Source: Saccharofermentans sp. (GTDB lineage Bacteria > Bacillota > Clostridia > Saccharofermentanales > Saccharofermentanaceae). From it: DNA of 64,000 nt. Each line of letters begins with the position of its first letter. Position 1 is the stretch's first letter. Location of the stretch: the NCBI GenBank assembly GCA_024403795.1, contig JAKSRD010000003.1, positions 37,928 to 101,927 of the forward strand, written 5' to 3'. Positions 54,073 to 63,161 of the stretch are shown here, in pieces. Made by a program: the position numbers and the translations under genes. The notes below the pieces were generated by a model. That model saw only the letters and a list, made by a program, of their open reading frames with translations. It did no database searches and was not told where the DNA came from.

Positions 54073-55593
54073 GTGGCAGATCGTAAACGTTATTCATTTT
54101 ACAGAGGACTATTTACAGGGGACGTTTTGAATTTTTCCAAACGTTCCCCTTTTGTCAAGGAGATAATGTTTGAGAGGATCTATCCGACAAAGATAATCCT
54201 TCCGATGAAGATGCACTATGGCGTTCCGGCAATTCCCGCCGTAAAGGTCGGTGATTATGTAAAGATCGGTCAATGTGTCGGCATTCCTGCGAAGGGGACC
54301 TTCTCGGTTCCGGTTCACAGCGGAATATCAGGTAAGGTAACCGACATATCGGATATCAGGCTTCCGAACGGAATCCTGACTCCTGCGATAACAATAGTAA
54401 ATGACCAGAAGCGTACGAAGCTTGATTCCGTAAAACCGAGATCAGGTCTGTCGCTTACTGCAAAAGAAGCGATCTCGCTCATAAGGAATGCGGGGATCTG
54501 CGGAATGGGCGGTGAAGGTATCCCGACGGCTGCGAAGCTTCAGAGAGCCAGAACGGAATCGGTTAAGGATTTCCTGGTTAACTGCCTTCAGAGCGAGCCT
54601 TATTCCACTTCAGATCTTGTAGCGATAACGGAGTATCCGGATTATGTCGTACTGGGTTCCTGTGCCTGTGCACGAGCCGTAGGCGCTTCCAGATGCATAT
54701 TCCTGATATCTGAGAACAGAAAGGAACAGAGACACGAGCTTGAGAATTCCTTGGCGAAGATCAGGAATGATTTCAAGGATCTGGAGTTTGAGATCAAGCT
54801 GTTCCGCGAACGTTTCCCTCAAGGATATTACAGACTTGTTGCCAGAGCTCTTTATAAGAAGAATCTGGCAGCGGGAGAGACTCTCGAGAGATCTTGCAAA
54901 GCTGTACTGTTCAATTGCTCGACGATGCTTGCCTGCTGGGAGACCTTATCGGATAACATCCCCATGATGAGCAGGATCGTCTCTGTTACAGGCGATGCTT
55001 CCGGCGGACACAATATGCTAGTTCCCATCGGAACACCGATATCCGAGCTTCTCCTGAATGCACAGGATATCAAGAACGGCAGCGACAGGATCGTCTGGGG
55101 TAATTGCCTTACCGGCATCGAGGTCAAGGATCCCGAGAATACGCCGGTGGTAAAGACCACATCAGTAATATCCGTCGTAAGACGTATTGAAGTGCCGAAG
55201 ACGCCGTGCATACATTGCGGACTTTGTTCAGAATGTTGCCCGATGAATCTGTCGCCGAATACGATTTTCGAGATGCTTAATCAGGGACTGAGACAGAAGG
55301 CGGCTGAAGAAGGTGCCAGAGAGTGCATTGCCTGCGGTTCATGTTCTTACGTCTGCCCGTCGGGTATCGACCTGACACCGGCCATTGCAAGCTTTGCGGG
55401 CGAGGGCAGGATCATTGAATCCAACTCATTGCTTGACAACAGCGTAGCGATGGGAAGACCTTATGAAGACTTTGACATGTCTTCTGTCGGAGAAGCTTCA
55501 CTTCTTGAAGATTACTCTGACAACAGTGAAGACGGAAGGAAGAGTGCTTCGGATTCGATTACTCTGCCGTTTGAGAAGGATAAAGAAGTATGA
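54073..55593 (+). CDS. RnfC-like NADH:ferredoxin oxidoreductase subunit
   Basis: This 506-residue soluble subunit has the RnfC plan: N-terminal barrel-like part with the PAIPAVKVGDYVKIGQ lipoyl-like segment (~48-65) and PVHSGISGKV. The Gly-rich nucleotide/FMN region is GICGMGGEGIPTAAKL (~135-150; usual RnfC reads GLGGATFPTHVKL). Two 4Fe-4S motifs follow, CIHCGLCSECCP (~379-390) and CIACGSCSYVCP (~417-428). The last ~60 residues are Ser/Asp-rich. GTG start at 54073 with a weak ribosome site. First gene of a four-gene coupled set; ATGA overlap with the RnfD-like gene. Confidence 0.85.
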   Translation: MADRKRYSFYRGLFTGDVLNFSKRSPFVKEIMFERIYPTKIILPMKMHYGVPAIPAVKVGDYVKIGQCVGIPAKGTFSVPVHSGISGKVTDISDIRLPNGILTPAITIVNDQKRTKLDSVKPRSGLSLTAKEAISLIRNAGICGMGGEGIPTAAKLQRARTESVKDFLVNCLQSEPYSTSDLVAITEYPDYVVLGSCACARAVGASRCIFLISENRKEQRHELENSLAKIRNDFKDLEFEIKLFRERFPQGYYRLVARALYKKNLAAGETLERSCKAVLFNCSTMLACWETLSDNIPMMSRIVSVTGDASGGHNMLVPIGTPISELLLNAQDIKNGSDRIVWGNCLTGIEVKDPENTPVVKTTSVISVVRRIEVPKTPCIHCGLCSECCPMNLSPNTIFEMLNQGLRQKAAEEGARECIACGSCSYVCPSGIDLTPAIASFAGEGRIIESNSLLDNSVAMGRPYEDFDMSSVGEASLLEDYSDNSEDGRKSASDSITLPFEKDKEV

Positions 55594-56573
55594 GTAACAG
55601 TTCGGGTAAATTAGCGCCATATATTCATACGGAGAAAAGCGCTCCGTATATCTATATGACATATCTTGCGGCATTAGTCCCGTGCTGTGTATGCAGCATA
55701 TTCTATTACGGACTCAGAGCTGCTCTGTTGATCCTGTTCTGCATGGTTACCTTTGTCCTGGCGGACAGATTCTGCGGAAGATTGTCCGGAAGACGCGTTA
55801 CGGGAGATTATTTTGACATCAGTTCTCTCGTCTCGGGCATGCTCATCGCATTGATGCTCCCGCCTGATACAACGCTACTGACGGCACTTGCTGCCGTAGT
55901 GTTCGCATCGCTGATCACGAAACAGGTTTTCGGCGGAGCGGGAAGCAATATCCTCAATTCGGCTTGTGCCGGAAGACTTTTTGTCGAGCTTGCGTGGCCT
56001 ACAAATCTTCAGGGGTTCTCTTACCGTGAAGCCAATTCAAGATTAGCTTTGAAGAGCCTGATCTTCCAACAGGAACCGTTTAAACTGCCGGATATATCGC
56101 AATTCTCACTTGCGGAACTGGTAGCCGGCAACTATCCCGGCATGATCGGTACCACATGCCTGATCTGCATCGTTGCCGGCGGTATCTTCCTGATCCTCAA
56201 GGGTTCCATGAGACTTTATTCTCCGGTCTCATATGTGCTTACGATCGTGACTCTTTATCCTGTCGCCACGCTTATCGCTGATAAGACGTTTACTTATGAC
56301 GGCATGATCGTCTATCTGCTCTCGTCGGGAGCGATGTTTGTCGCAGTTTTCCTGCTCGGCGATCTTACTACGATGCCGTCGAGATTTGCATCCGGAGTCT
56401 TTGCCGGAGTCGTATGCGGCTTGCTCACGCTGATAACCAAGACATTCTTAAGCCCGGTTGTCTCCTTGCTTGCCCCGGTTCTCGCGGTTAACTTCCTCTC
56501 GTTCGTTTTGGATTTTTTCTCGAAAACCCTTTCCAGACGCAAGATCCGTTCCAGGGAGGTGGATGTATCATGA
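55590..56573 (+). CDS. RnfD/NqrB-like membrane subunit, altered flavin site
   Basis: This 327-residue membrane protein has about nine helices. The NqrB/RnfD blocks are present: GSNILNSACAGRLFVELAWP (~123-142) and GNYPGMIGTTCLICIVAGG (~183-201), then YSPVSYVLT. In RnfD the residue that carries covalent FMN lies in an SGAT-P motif shortly after the AWP block. The aligned stretch here reads REANSRLALKSL, so SGAT is gone and only a Ser stands near the Thr position. Overlaps its neighbours at ATGA on both sides. Confidence 0.78.
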   Translation: MSNSSGKLAPYIHTEKSAPYIYMTYLAALVPCCVCSIFYYGLRAALLILFCMVTFVLADRFCGRLSGRRVTGDYFDISSLVSGMLIALMLPPDTTLLTALAAVVFASLITKQVFGGAGSNILNSACAGRLFVELAWPTNLQGFSYREANSRLALKSLIFQQEPFKLPDISQFSLAELVAGNYPGMIGTTCLICIVAGGIFLILKGSMRLYSPVSYVLTIVTLYPVATLIADKTFTYDGMIVYLLSSGAMFVAVFLLGDLTTMPSRFASGVFAGVVCGLLTLITKTFLSPVVSLLAPVLAVNFLSFVLDFFSKTLSRRKIRSREVDVS

Positions 56574-57925
56574 TGACCCGTTCACAGCTGAAGAAGTTTA
56601 TTACCGAAGTTGTTCTTCTGTTTATTTTGGGCGCGGCAATTGTCATTGCCGGATATTTTATCTCTCAGAATAATGCAGAGAAGCGTGTGCAGAGCGAGTA
56701 CCACACCAGGTTTGATTCTGTATTGGATTCTTATTCTTATAAGAAAGTTAAGAGCAAAGCTCTGGAGGATTTCCCGGAGATAGACGGCGTGTATATCGGT
56801 TATAGTGCGACCGGAATAGCTGAAGGTTATGTCATTGACCTGACCGTTAAGTCATTAAGCGAACAGGATCTCAGCATGCTTGTAGCTCTTGATTATGAGA
56901 GCACCAGAGTCGTTGGACTGACACTTAATCCCGGTAACGGCGAGAACGACTACACCATCAGTGATTCCGAGATGGAACTTATCAGAGAGACCGTTATCGG
57001 AAGACAGATCCCCATAGCTTTTGAGACTGAAGACAGTTCTGAAGATGATGACGCTTCGGATAAAGTTGCGATAACCGGACTTCATGACGGAGTTTACTAT
57101 GCACAGCGCCTGTTCGATGACAGAAACAAGTATATAGACTATGTTGAGATGGAAGTCAGTAATGGCGTGATCACTAAGGTCAAGTGGGATGCATTCAGTA
57201 CGGATAAGACAAATCAGGACAGAAGTGAAGCTTCTCTCAGAGGTGCATATGAGATCTCCGGTCTTGATTGGGCTACCCAGTCGTACAATCTCTGCCATGC
57301 TCTTCTCGAGTGTCAGAATCCGGATAACCTTGCGATGAAATCCAACGGGACGACTGACATCGTTGATGGTGTTACATGCGATATCAGACCATTTGTTGAG
57401 CTTGCCAAGGAGTGTATAAACAACGCTAAGGCCGGATACGACAAGGACGATTATATGAACGGCATTAACGCCATGCTTACCAGTCTTTACGACAAGAATT
57501 CGGAGGATCTTGGTTATACGAACAGTGACGGACATATCGTATTCTCATTTGAAAAAACGCCTGAGATATACACGATCTACAACGATGACGAAGTGGCTGT
57601 CGGAGTTCTGGAAGTAAGACAGATAGAAGCTAAGATCAGAGGAGCATCCGATCCTTCTCTTTCGCTTCCGGATGCTCAGGATAACGGGGATGCGAGTGGT
57701 AATGATATCAGTTCCGGAGAATACGATTACTCCGAAGACGGACTGACTTCCGGCGGCGATGCCGATGAACAGATATTCACTGACAGCTTGGATGACCTGC
57801 CTATGTCGGAGATGGCTTCATTTATTGAGCCTGCTCCAGACTGCTATGAACAGACTAGAACCGTAGTCAAGGCATGTAATACCTGCTACAAATTCCTCAA
57901 GGAATATATGAACTGGAAGGTATGA
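56570..57925 (+). CDS. RnfG-like FMN-binding-domain membrane protein, enlarged
   Basis: This 451-residue protein has one N-terminal helix (~9-30) and a large outer part. Two FMN-binding-like repeats can be seen: ~60-150 (DGVYIGYSATGIAEGYVIDL) and ~160-300 (GLHDGVYYAQRLF, then MEVSNGVITKVKWDAF). Near ~265 the second repeat reads TTDIVDGVTCDIRPFVELAK where flavin-attachment sites read VSGATxSS. The Thr is kept but SGAT is changed to DGVT. It is about twice the size of RnfG, and a Ser/Asp-rich segment (~360-400) precedes the C-terminus. It is coupled to the RnfD-like gene, so it fits as the RnfG equivalent of the set. Confidence 0.65.
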   Translation: MMTRSQLKKFITEVVLLFILGAAIVIAGYFISQNNAEKRVQSEYHTRFDSVLDSYSYKKVKSKALEDFPEIDGVYIGYSATGIAEGYVIDLTVKSLSEQDLSMLVALDYESTRVVGLTLNPGNGENDYTISDSEMELIRETVIGRQIPIAFETEDSSEDDDASDKVAITGLHDGVYYAQRLFDDRNKYIDYVEMEVSNGVITKVKWDAFSTDKTNQDRSEASLRGAYEISGLDWATQSYNLCHALLECQNPDNLAMKSNGTTDIVDGVTCDIRPFVELAKECINNAKAGYDKDDYMNGINAMLTSLYDKNSEDLGYTNSDGHIVFSFEKTPEIYTIYNDDEVAVGVLEVRQIEAKIRGASDPSLSLPDAQDNGDASGNDISSGEYDYSEDGLTSGGDADEQIFTDSLDDLPMSEMASFIEPAPDCYEQTRTVVKACNTCYKFLKEYMNWKV

Positions 57926-57928
57926 TGC

Positions 57929-59077
57929 ATGGGCCTGTTTACTGAGAAATACAATTCACCTTTTGATAACGAGCAATCACGCAAGAAGATCGATAACAAG
58001 ATCACGGCATCACATATCAGACCTGCCAGTCATCTTTCAACAAGAGCATCGCTTTTCCTGGGATATTCGCTTATATCTCTGTGTCTTGAGTATATTTTCA
58101 TCGGAAATGCCATCTGGTGGCCGGCGGTATGTGCTTTTGTATGTATTCTCATATGGTCGGTTACTTTGAGATTCTTCATGCCGCGTAACCTATCGGTCAT
58201 CTCATTCGCATTTGTAATGTCACTGTTTGTCGCTGTATGTGAGTTGTCTTACAGGATTGGGCTGTGTGCTTCATATTCTGCAGCAGGCTTCATTCCGATG
58301 GCTATAGGTGTAATGTCTCTTGCAAGATTCAAGGACGACGATAACGATGAATTCTCCAGACCGGCATTCGGCCGTGAAGTAATGCTTCCTTTTGCCATAT
58401 CGCTTGCATGTGCGTTGTTCGGAACATTAGTCTCATACATATTCGAGAAGAGGTATCTGTTCATATCACTTCTGGCGGGAATAATGTTCCTGATATTGAT
58501 GTGCTGGGCTCTCTCAAAGCTCGGAGGTAAACAGCTTCGTGCCACATCTAAGAAGCTTACTGAGTTCTGGGATATACCATCCGCCGATATTGTCGAGCTT
58601 AAGAGATTCCTCGGTGCCAGAGGCGCGTTTGCTGCGGTATGCCTTATGTGTGAGGCTGCACTCTATGTGCTGAAGATCTTTACGGATGCGGGAATATTCA
58701 GAGTAGCGGCTCTCCCGCTCAGTGAGACAATAGCATTGATCCTCGGTGCAATTGTTGTCTATTCTTCCAAGCATAATTTCAGAAGATCCGAATTCGGTCT
58801 CAGATACTTTATCAGTGAGGTGTCAATAGCGGCAGCATTCTTTGCATTGATGTTCCTTAAAAATCCCGGCATGCCCAAGATCCTTCATCTTATAATCGCA
58901 CTTCTGTTTGTTTGCGGCACAGATATCGTTATGACGGGTCTTCTGTCGGTTATCAGAAGACGGCTGATATTCGTATCGAAGTCCAGATATATAGACGGTC
59001 TGCCGTTTTACCTGATATTGATATCTCTTGTAGTAATGCTTGCAGAGACCTGTCTTTATTGTATTCCGGGTTTGTGA
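57929..59077 (+). CDS. Polytopic membrane protein closing the Rnf-like operon (possible RnfE/RnfA relic)
   Basis: This 382-residue protein has roughly ten helices. In the first half, YSAAGFIPMAIGVMSLARF (~111-129) followed by an acidic loop and FGREVMLPFAISLACALFG parallels the RnfE pattern (ALGIFIPLIVVNCxxLGRA, then a helix pair). The second half has no clear parallel, and the conserved Cys of RnfA/RnfE (LGLCP/LGICP) is not found in its usual place. The size equals two RnfA/E-type units, so a fused, strongly diverged pair is one reading. A new membrane subunit is the other. It starts 3 nt after the RnfG-like gene and ends 27 nt before tRNA-Arg. Confidence 0.5.
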   Translation: MGLFTEKYNSPFDNEQSRKKIDNKITASHIRPASHLSTRASLFLGYSLISLCLEYIFIGNAIWWPAVCAFVCILIWSVTLRFFMPRNLSVISFAFVMSLFVAVCELSYRIGLCASYSAAGFIPMAIGVMSLARFKDDDNDEFSRPAFGREVMLPFAISLACALFGTLVSYIFEKRYLFISLLAGIMFLILMCWALSKLGGKQLRATSKKLTEFWDIPSADIVELKRFLGARGAFAAVCLMCEAALYVLKIFTDAGIFRVAALPLSETIALILGAIVVYSSKHNFRRSEFGLRYFISEVSIAAAFFALMFLKNPGMPKILHLIIALLFVCGTDIVMTGLLSVIRRRLIFVSKSRYIDGLPFYLILISLVVMLAETCLYCIPGL

Positions 59078-59104
59078 TATAATCTCGGACGGTTTTCAAA
59101 AAAT

Positions 59105-59181
59105 GATTGTGTAGCTCAGCTGGATAGAGCGACCGCCTCCTAAGCGGTAGGCCAGCGGTTCAAATCCGCTCACGATCACCA
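59105..59181 (+). tRNA. tRNA-Arg (anticodon CCT)
   Basis: The acceptor stem is GATTGTG/CACGATC (one T-G pair). The D arm is GCTC-AGCTGGATA-GAGC and the anticodon loop CTCCTAA carries CCT. The T arm is AGCGG-TTCAAAT-CCGCT, the discriminator is A and CCA is encoded. It is followed at once by a terminator and then by accessory DNA. tRNA-Arg(CCT) genes are frequent integration sites. Confidence 0.95.
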
Positions 59182-59190
59182 ATGACTACA

Positions 59191-59227
59191 AGGGGTTTGG
59201 GGCATTTCCAAACCCCTGATTTTTTTG
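59191..59227 (+). terminator. Rho-independent terminator after tRNA-Arg
   Basis: AGGGGTTTGG (59191-59200) pairs perfectly with CCAAACCCCT (59208-59217), followed by a run of seven T. Confidence 0.9.
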
Positions 59228-59271
59228 CTTAAGATGGCTTAAGATTGGTGAAAGCCTTGATTTTACGGTGT

Positions 59272-59315
59272 AAACGCTAAACTCAAAATGTAGGAAAACG
59301 CCAAACTCAAAATGT
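59272..59315 (+). repeat. Two 20-nt direct repeats, IS21-type terminal array
   Basis: AAACGCTAAACTCAAAATGT (59272-59291) and AAACGCCAAACTCAAAATGT (59296-59315) are 24 nt apart and differ at one base. Such repeated transposase-binding sites are typical of IS21-family ends and lie just before the istA-like remnant. Confidence 0.6.
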
Positions 59316-59370
59316 CGGTTTTCTACTCTTCTCTAGTACAATTTTAAGAATTGTATGAGAGGAGAATCCA

Positions 59371-59504
59371 ATGAGAAAGGATATTGAGAAGCGATTTACA
59401 TGGCTAAAATAAAATGCGATAAAATTAACTTCGCAGCTATTGCTCGGCAGTACAACTGCGACTATAGAAATGGAATAGTTGCAAAACGCTGGAAACGCCC
59501 GTAA
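59371..59504 (+). pseudogene. IS21-family istA-like transposase remnant
   Basis: An AGGAG site and ATG 59371 start MRKDIEKRFTWLK, which stops at TAA 59410. In another frame (ATG 59400 to TAA 59502-59504) the sequence continues INFAAIARQYNCDYR, a helix-turn-helix start as in IstA transposases, then breaks off after about 34 codons. So the N-terminal DNA-binding part of an IS21-type transposase is present, frameshifted and truncated; the catalytic DDE part and istB are gone. Confidence 0.6.
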
Positions 59505-59527
59505 ATATACGGGCGTTTCAGTTTTTT
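59492..59527 (+). terminator. Hairpin terminator at the IS remnant end
   Basis: GAAACGCCCGTA (59492-59503) pairs with TACGGGCGTTTC (59508-59519), followed by a T run. Confidence 0.8.
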
Positions 59528-59712
59528 AGGCCAACAAAAAGCCAACATTATTTCGGCACTTAGCGTTTTTAGCGAATAGTCAGATCTGTATTTGCAGGTT
59601 CTTTTTGTGGTCTGAAAAGTTATCAAGAATGCTTTACTCTGATGATATAATTATCTTGTCTGAAGGAGAGATTCCTTTATATAGAAATAACATCAGGTAG
59701 CAACGCTTTGGT

Positions 59713-59743
59713 TGAATGATGCACCATTTTAAAGTATCATTCA
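59713..59743 (+). promoter_or_regulatory. Inverted repeat upstream of the McrBC-type genes
   Basis: TGAATGAT (59713-59720) and ATCATTCA (59736-59743) form a perfect 8-bp inverted repeat about 80 nt before the mcrB start, a possible operator. A TATAAT box lies earlier, at about 59646-59651. Confidence 0.35.
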
Positions 59744-59819
59744 GGTTAATAAGGCATTTAGGGAGCAAAGGAAAAGCGTAATTAACGACATATACATAAC
59801 GTTTATGGAGGATCGATAA

Positions 59820-61817
59820 ATGGCAAGAGTATTTTTCGGGAAAATGAATATTCCGGCTCAGACTGAAGAAAAGGTATATAGGACAGCTGACAGAGGATTC
59901 CTGGGAGATATCCAGATTGGAGACTATGCCTTTATTAAGCTAGAAAAGGAAACACAGCCAGCTACGGTAAAGCGGTTGTGGAAGCTTAATGATATACAGG
60001 AGATAGACGGCGAATTTGTGGCATCCTTTGATGAAATTAGTCAGTTCGATCCTATTCAGTTGCTGCAGTTTGAAGCACTCGATTTATTTGTACTCGATAT
60101 GAATCTCCTTAATAAATGCAATAAGCAGACTAAGGGATTGAGTTTCTATAATATTTCATTGACTGATGAGGCACTTTTCGATTCTTTGGCATCTTCACCT
60201 GATCAGCTTGTTAAATACCTTGCAGATTCCAATCATTATAGGAAAATGGTTAGGGTTGAGAGTAAAGAGCTGCTGGCATCAGATACCATAGATATTCAGT
60301 TCTACAAAGAAGGAGAATCTTGGCTTCTAGCAGACGCCAAATGCATAGGTGATGATCTCAAAGATAATTATGACGCCAGCCAGTTTGATTTGTTTGATAA
60401 ATATGGAAAGAAAGGAACAAATACAGCAAAGGATAAGATGTATAGTTTCCTTGCCGGCACTGATGTGAATGTTCCTATGATGGGACTTTGGGATCTCTTC
60501 TGCGGAACAGTAAAAGAAAATACTGAAACTAAAAAGCAGAAGAAGACTTCCAATAAGAGAGATGATTTCATAGAATATTGCAAAGCGAACGGAGTTGTTA
60601 GAGCCGCATCTGTTTATGAATCAGGGATTCGCTCTATGGAGTCCGAGATGTCCGAGAATATAGACGCTGAATTTGACAAAGATAAATGTAAGGCTTTGTT
60701 GAGCAGGGTTGATGCCTATGTCAAAACCGTGGATGAATCTCGGATAGGAAACCGCCGTAACTGGATTCATTATGTCAATAAATATGTTGAGTATAAAAAC
60801 TCTTTGGATGGTGCTTCGTCTTCATCCTCTGGTGCGAGTGAAGATGCACCTACAACATATACATCATATGATTATTCACTGGCAAAGCATAGCGGCATAA
60901 ATAAAGTGTTCTATGGAACGCCTGGGTGCGGTAAATCTTATTACGTAGAAACAGTTGTACTTGCACAGGAAGAAATAGACGAAAACTCTGTTTTCCGAAC
61001 CACCTTCTTCCAGGATTATTCAAATACAGATTTTGTCGGTCAGATTCTGCCAAAAGTGGATGCGGATGGGAATGTAACTTATGAATTCAATCCTGGACCG
61101 TTTACACTTGCGCTCAAGTGTGCTATCGATAACCCAGATGAGAAGGTGGCACTGATCATTGAAGAATTGAACAGAGGCAATGCTCCAAGCATTTTTGGAG
61201 ATATATTCCAGCTGCTTGACCGTCAGGATGGAACCAGCAGGTATTCGATTATAAATGTTAATGTGCAGACCTATCTAAAAAAAGAGTCACTCTATGATTT
61301 GGGATACATAAAGATCCCGGCGAATATGTATATTTACGCCACAATGAATACCAGTGATCAGAACGTCTTTACACTTGATACTGCGTTTAAGCGCAGATGG
61401 AAGTTTGAAAAGTTAACCAATGAGTTTCTTGGCAAAGATACGATTGGCGGAAAGCTTGTCCCAGGATTGCAAGATGTGACATGGAGGATGTTTGTGGAAA
61501 CGGTAAATAAATATATTATCAGCCATGCAACATCGTTATCTGCGGAGGATAAGCAACTCGGTAAATATTTTGTGGATGATGATCTGCTTATGGACAGTGT
61601 GGATGATTACTCTGAAGATAAGCTGAAGGAATTTGCATATAAGGTATTCGAGTACTTATGGGCAGATGTGGCTAAATTCAATAGGACAGATTGGTTTATA
61701 GGTGAAGTGAAATCACTGGACATCCTGATATATAAATTCATGAACCACGAAAACGTATTTGTGCCTGGGCTTGCATCGGAGTTTCCGGTTTATGATCCTA
61801 CAGAGGATGAAGAATGA
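59820..61817 (+). CDS. mcrB: McrB-like GTPase subunit of a type IV restriction system
   Basis: This 665-residue protein should recognise modified DNA and drive GTP-dependent translocation. Residues ~1-340 are a specificity region not closely like E. coli McrB (GDIQIGDYAFIKLE and a Ser-rich linker near 340). The AAA+ domain follows: Walker A GTPGCGKSYY (~366-375), VALIIEELNRGNAPSIFGD (~442-460) and the McrB signature MNTSDQNVFTLDTAFKRRWKF split over ~508-530. GGAGG ribosome site. It overlaps the mcrC gene by 4 nt. Codon use is richer in A/T-ending codons (ATA, TTA, AGA) than the operons before tRNA-Arg, which fits horizontal acquisition. Confidence 0.9.
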   Translation: MARVFFGKMNIPAQTEEKVYRTADRGFLGDIQIGDYAFIKLEKETQPATVKRLWKLNDIQEIDGEFVASFDEISQFDPIQLLQFEALDLFVLDMNLLNKCNKQTKGLSFYNISLTDEALFDSLASSPDQLVKYLADSNHYRKMVRVESKELLASDTIDIQFYKEGESWLLADAKCIGDDLKDNYDASQFDLFDKYGKKGTNTAKDKMYSFLAGTDVNVPMMGLWDLFCGTVKENTETKKQKKTSNKRDDFIEYCKANGVVRAASVYESGIRSMESEMSENIDAEFDKDKCKALLSRVDAYVKTVDESRIGNRRNWIHYVNKYVEYKNSLDGASSSSSGASEDAPTTYTSYDYSLAKHSGINKVFYGTPGCGKSYYVETVVLAQEEIDENSVFRTTFFQDYSNTDFVGQILPKVDADGNVTYEFNPGPFTLALKCAIDNPDEKVALIIEELNRGNAPSIFGDIFQLLDRQDGTSRYSIINVNVQTYLKKESLYDLGYIKIPANMYIYATMNTSDQNVFTLDTAFKRRWKFEKLTNEFLGKDTIGGKLVPGLQDVTWRMFVETVNKYIISHATSLSAEDKQLGKYFVDDDLLMDSVDDYSEDKLKEFAYKVFEYLWADVAKFNRTDWFIGEVKSLDILIYKFMNHENVFVPGLASEFPVYDPTEDEE

Positions 61818-63052
61818 GAATAGATAACCTTGTTCCCCACATTGCTACCGGTGAGGCAGATAATTCGTTTGTGGGGTTGAAAATAATAGGAAATCAGATC
61901 CATTTTTACTTCCCTGAAAGTTATCATTTCAATGCAGATGATTTTGAGAGGGACGATTTTCTTGATCTGCTTAAAACAATATCGATAGCCAAAAGCTCGT
62001 CTGCTGATACTGCAGAGACTTACAACTCTCATAAAGAGGAGACTGAATTGGCGTTGTTGTCCTATATCTGGATATTGGAAGATTATCTAAAAAACGGATA
62101 TTATATCAATTCAGAGATAATCCTCAGGGCAAATCAAAGAGGAAAAGTAAATTGGAAGAGAACGTTTCAGCAGCAACCTATAATATCGGGCAGGAATATT
62201 GTATATCCCAATTTGATGACTGAGGTAAAGAGTCCTCAGGATACTATCCTAATTGAGGCACACCGATACTGTGTGAAGAAAAGTGCCTCACTGATTGGAT
62301 GGATATACGGCGTGACACCTGAAGCGATTGAGGCAGCAACCAATGCTGATAAGATGGTGCCAAGATATCTGGCGGCGATAAAATCTGAACTTGATTGTAC
62401 ATTCGATGATGAGAAGCATTCCAGACTTGAGCATATGGAAAATGTTTTAATCGGTCTGGATGAAATTTCTGAAGATAGTAACATTGTCTATGGCGTTGAC
62501 ACCTACTACTATGTATTCGAACGAATGATTGACAGCATCTTTGGAACTGAAAAGGTTGAGGAGTATTATCCGACTTTTACCTGGCATCTGAAATATTCAA
62601 CGAAGGCGGATGGATTGGCAGGTCCTACTATCAGACCGGATACCATAATGAGAACAGATGCGGATGATATTTACATTATAGATTCTAAGTTTTACAGATA
62701 TGGCTCTCTTGATTTGTCTCAGACCAAAGGGTTGCCAGAGGCATCATCGATTGTAAAACAGATTACGTATGGATCTTATGTGCAATCAGAGTATCCGGAT
62801 AATAGGATTTATAATGTGTTTATCCTTCCATACGATGCCCAATCAGCAAATGCCAAAATGATTGAAGAAGCCGATAAGAATTTGGTATATATCGGAGAAG
62901 TTTCATCTGGCTGGGAGAGTGACAAAACATATGGGCATATTTATACGTTCCTTGTTGATTTACGGTATGTGGTAAAAACGTGGAACAAGCTGGTTCATGA
63001 GGAAGACAGGGATAAACTTGTAAATCTTGTAAATGACAATATGGGAATATAG
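61814..63052 (+). CDS. mcrC: McrC-like nuclease subunit
   Basis: This 412-residue partner carries the PD-(D/E)xK nuclease: RPDTIMRTDADDIYIIDSKF (~274-293) gives the Asp and the D-x-K catalytic residues. The N-terminal half is the McrC assembly region (FLDLLKTISIAKSS, then LLSYIWILEDYLKNGYY). It starts inside the mcrB stop (ATGA) and ends before a hairpin terminator. Together the two genes form an intact-looking system cutting foreign methylated DNA. Confidence 0.88.
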   Translation: MRIDNLVPHIATGEADNSFVGLKIIGNQIHFYFPESYHFNADDFERDDFLDLLKTISIAKSSSADTAETYNSHKEETELALLSYIWILEDYLKNGYYINSEIILRANQRGKVNWKRTFQQQPIISGRNIVYPNLMTEVKSPQDTILIEAHRYCVKKSASLIGWIYGVTPEAIEAATNADKMVPRYLAAIKSELDCTFDDEKHSRLEHMENVLIGLDEISEDSNIVYGVDTYYYVFERMIDSIFGTEKVEEYYPTFTWHLKYSTKADGLAGPTIRPDTIMRTDADDIYIIDSKFYRYGSLDLSQTKGLPEASSIVKQITYGSYVQSEYPDNRIYNVFILPYDAQSANAKMIEEADKNLVYIGEVSSGWESDKTYGHIYTFLVDLRYVVKTWNKLVHEEDRDKLVNLVNDNMGI

Positions 63053-63125
63053 CCCAATTCTCTGTCATGTTATCAAAGTTAAGGTGTAACGATATTGGAT
63101 TTGTTTTTCAATATAATGAACTAAA

Positions 63126-63150
63126 CCTCGGAGAAAAATCCGAGGCTTTT
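63126..63150 (+). terminator. Terminator between mcrC and the minus-strand relics
   Basis: CCTCGGA (63126-63132) pairs with TCCGAGG (63139-63145) with a T run after it; the loop is A-rich, so it could act mainly for mcrBC. Confidence 0.8.
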
Positions 63151-63161
63151 ATAATGAAAAA

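Noticed and set aside
59105..59181. Direct repeat of the tRNA-Arg 3' end within the island (att site)
   Set aside because: No second copy of the tRNA end was found up to 64000, so island borders and an integrase cannot be claimed.
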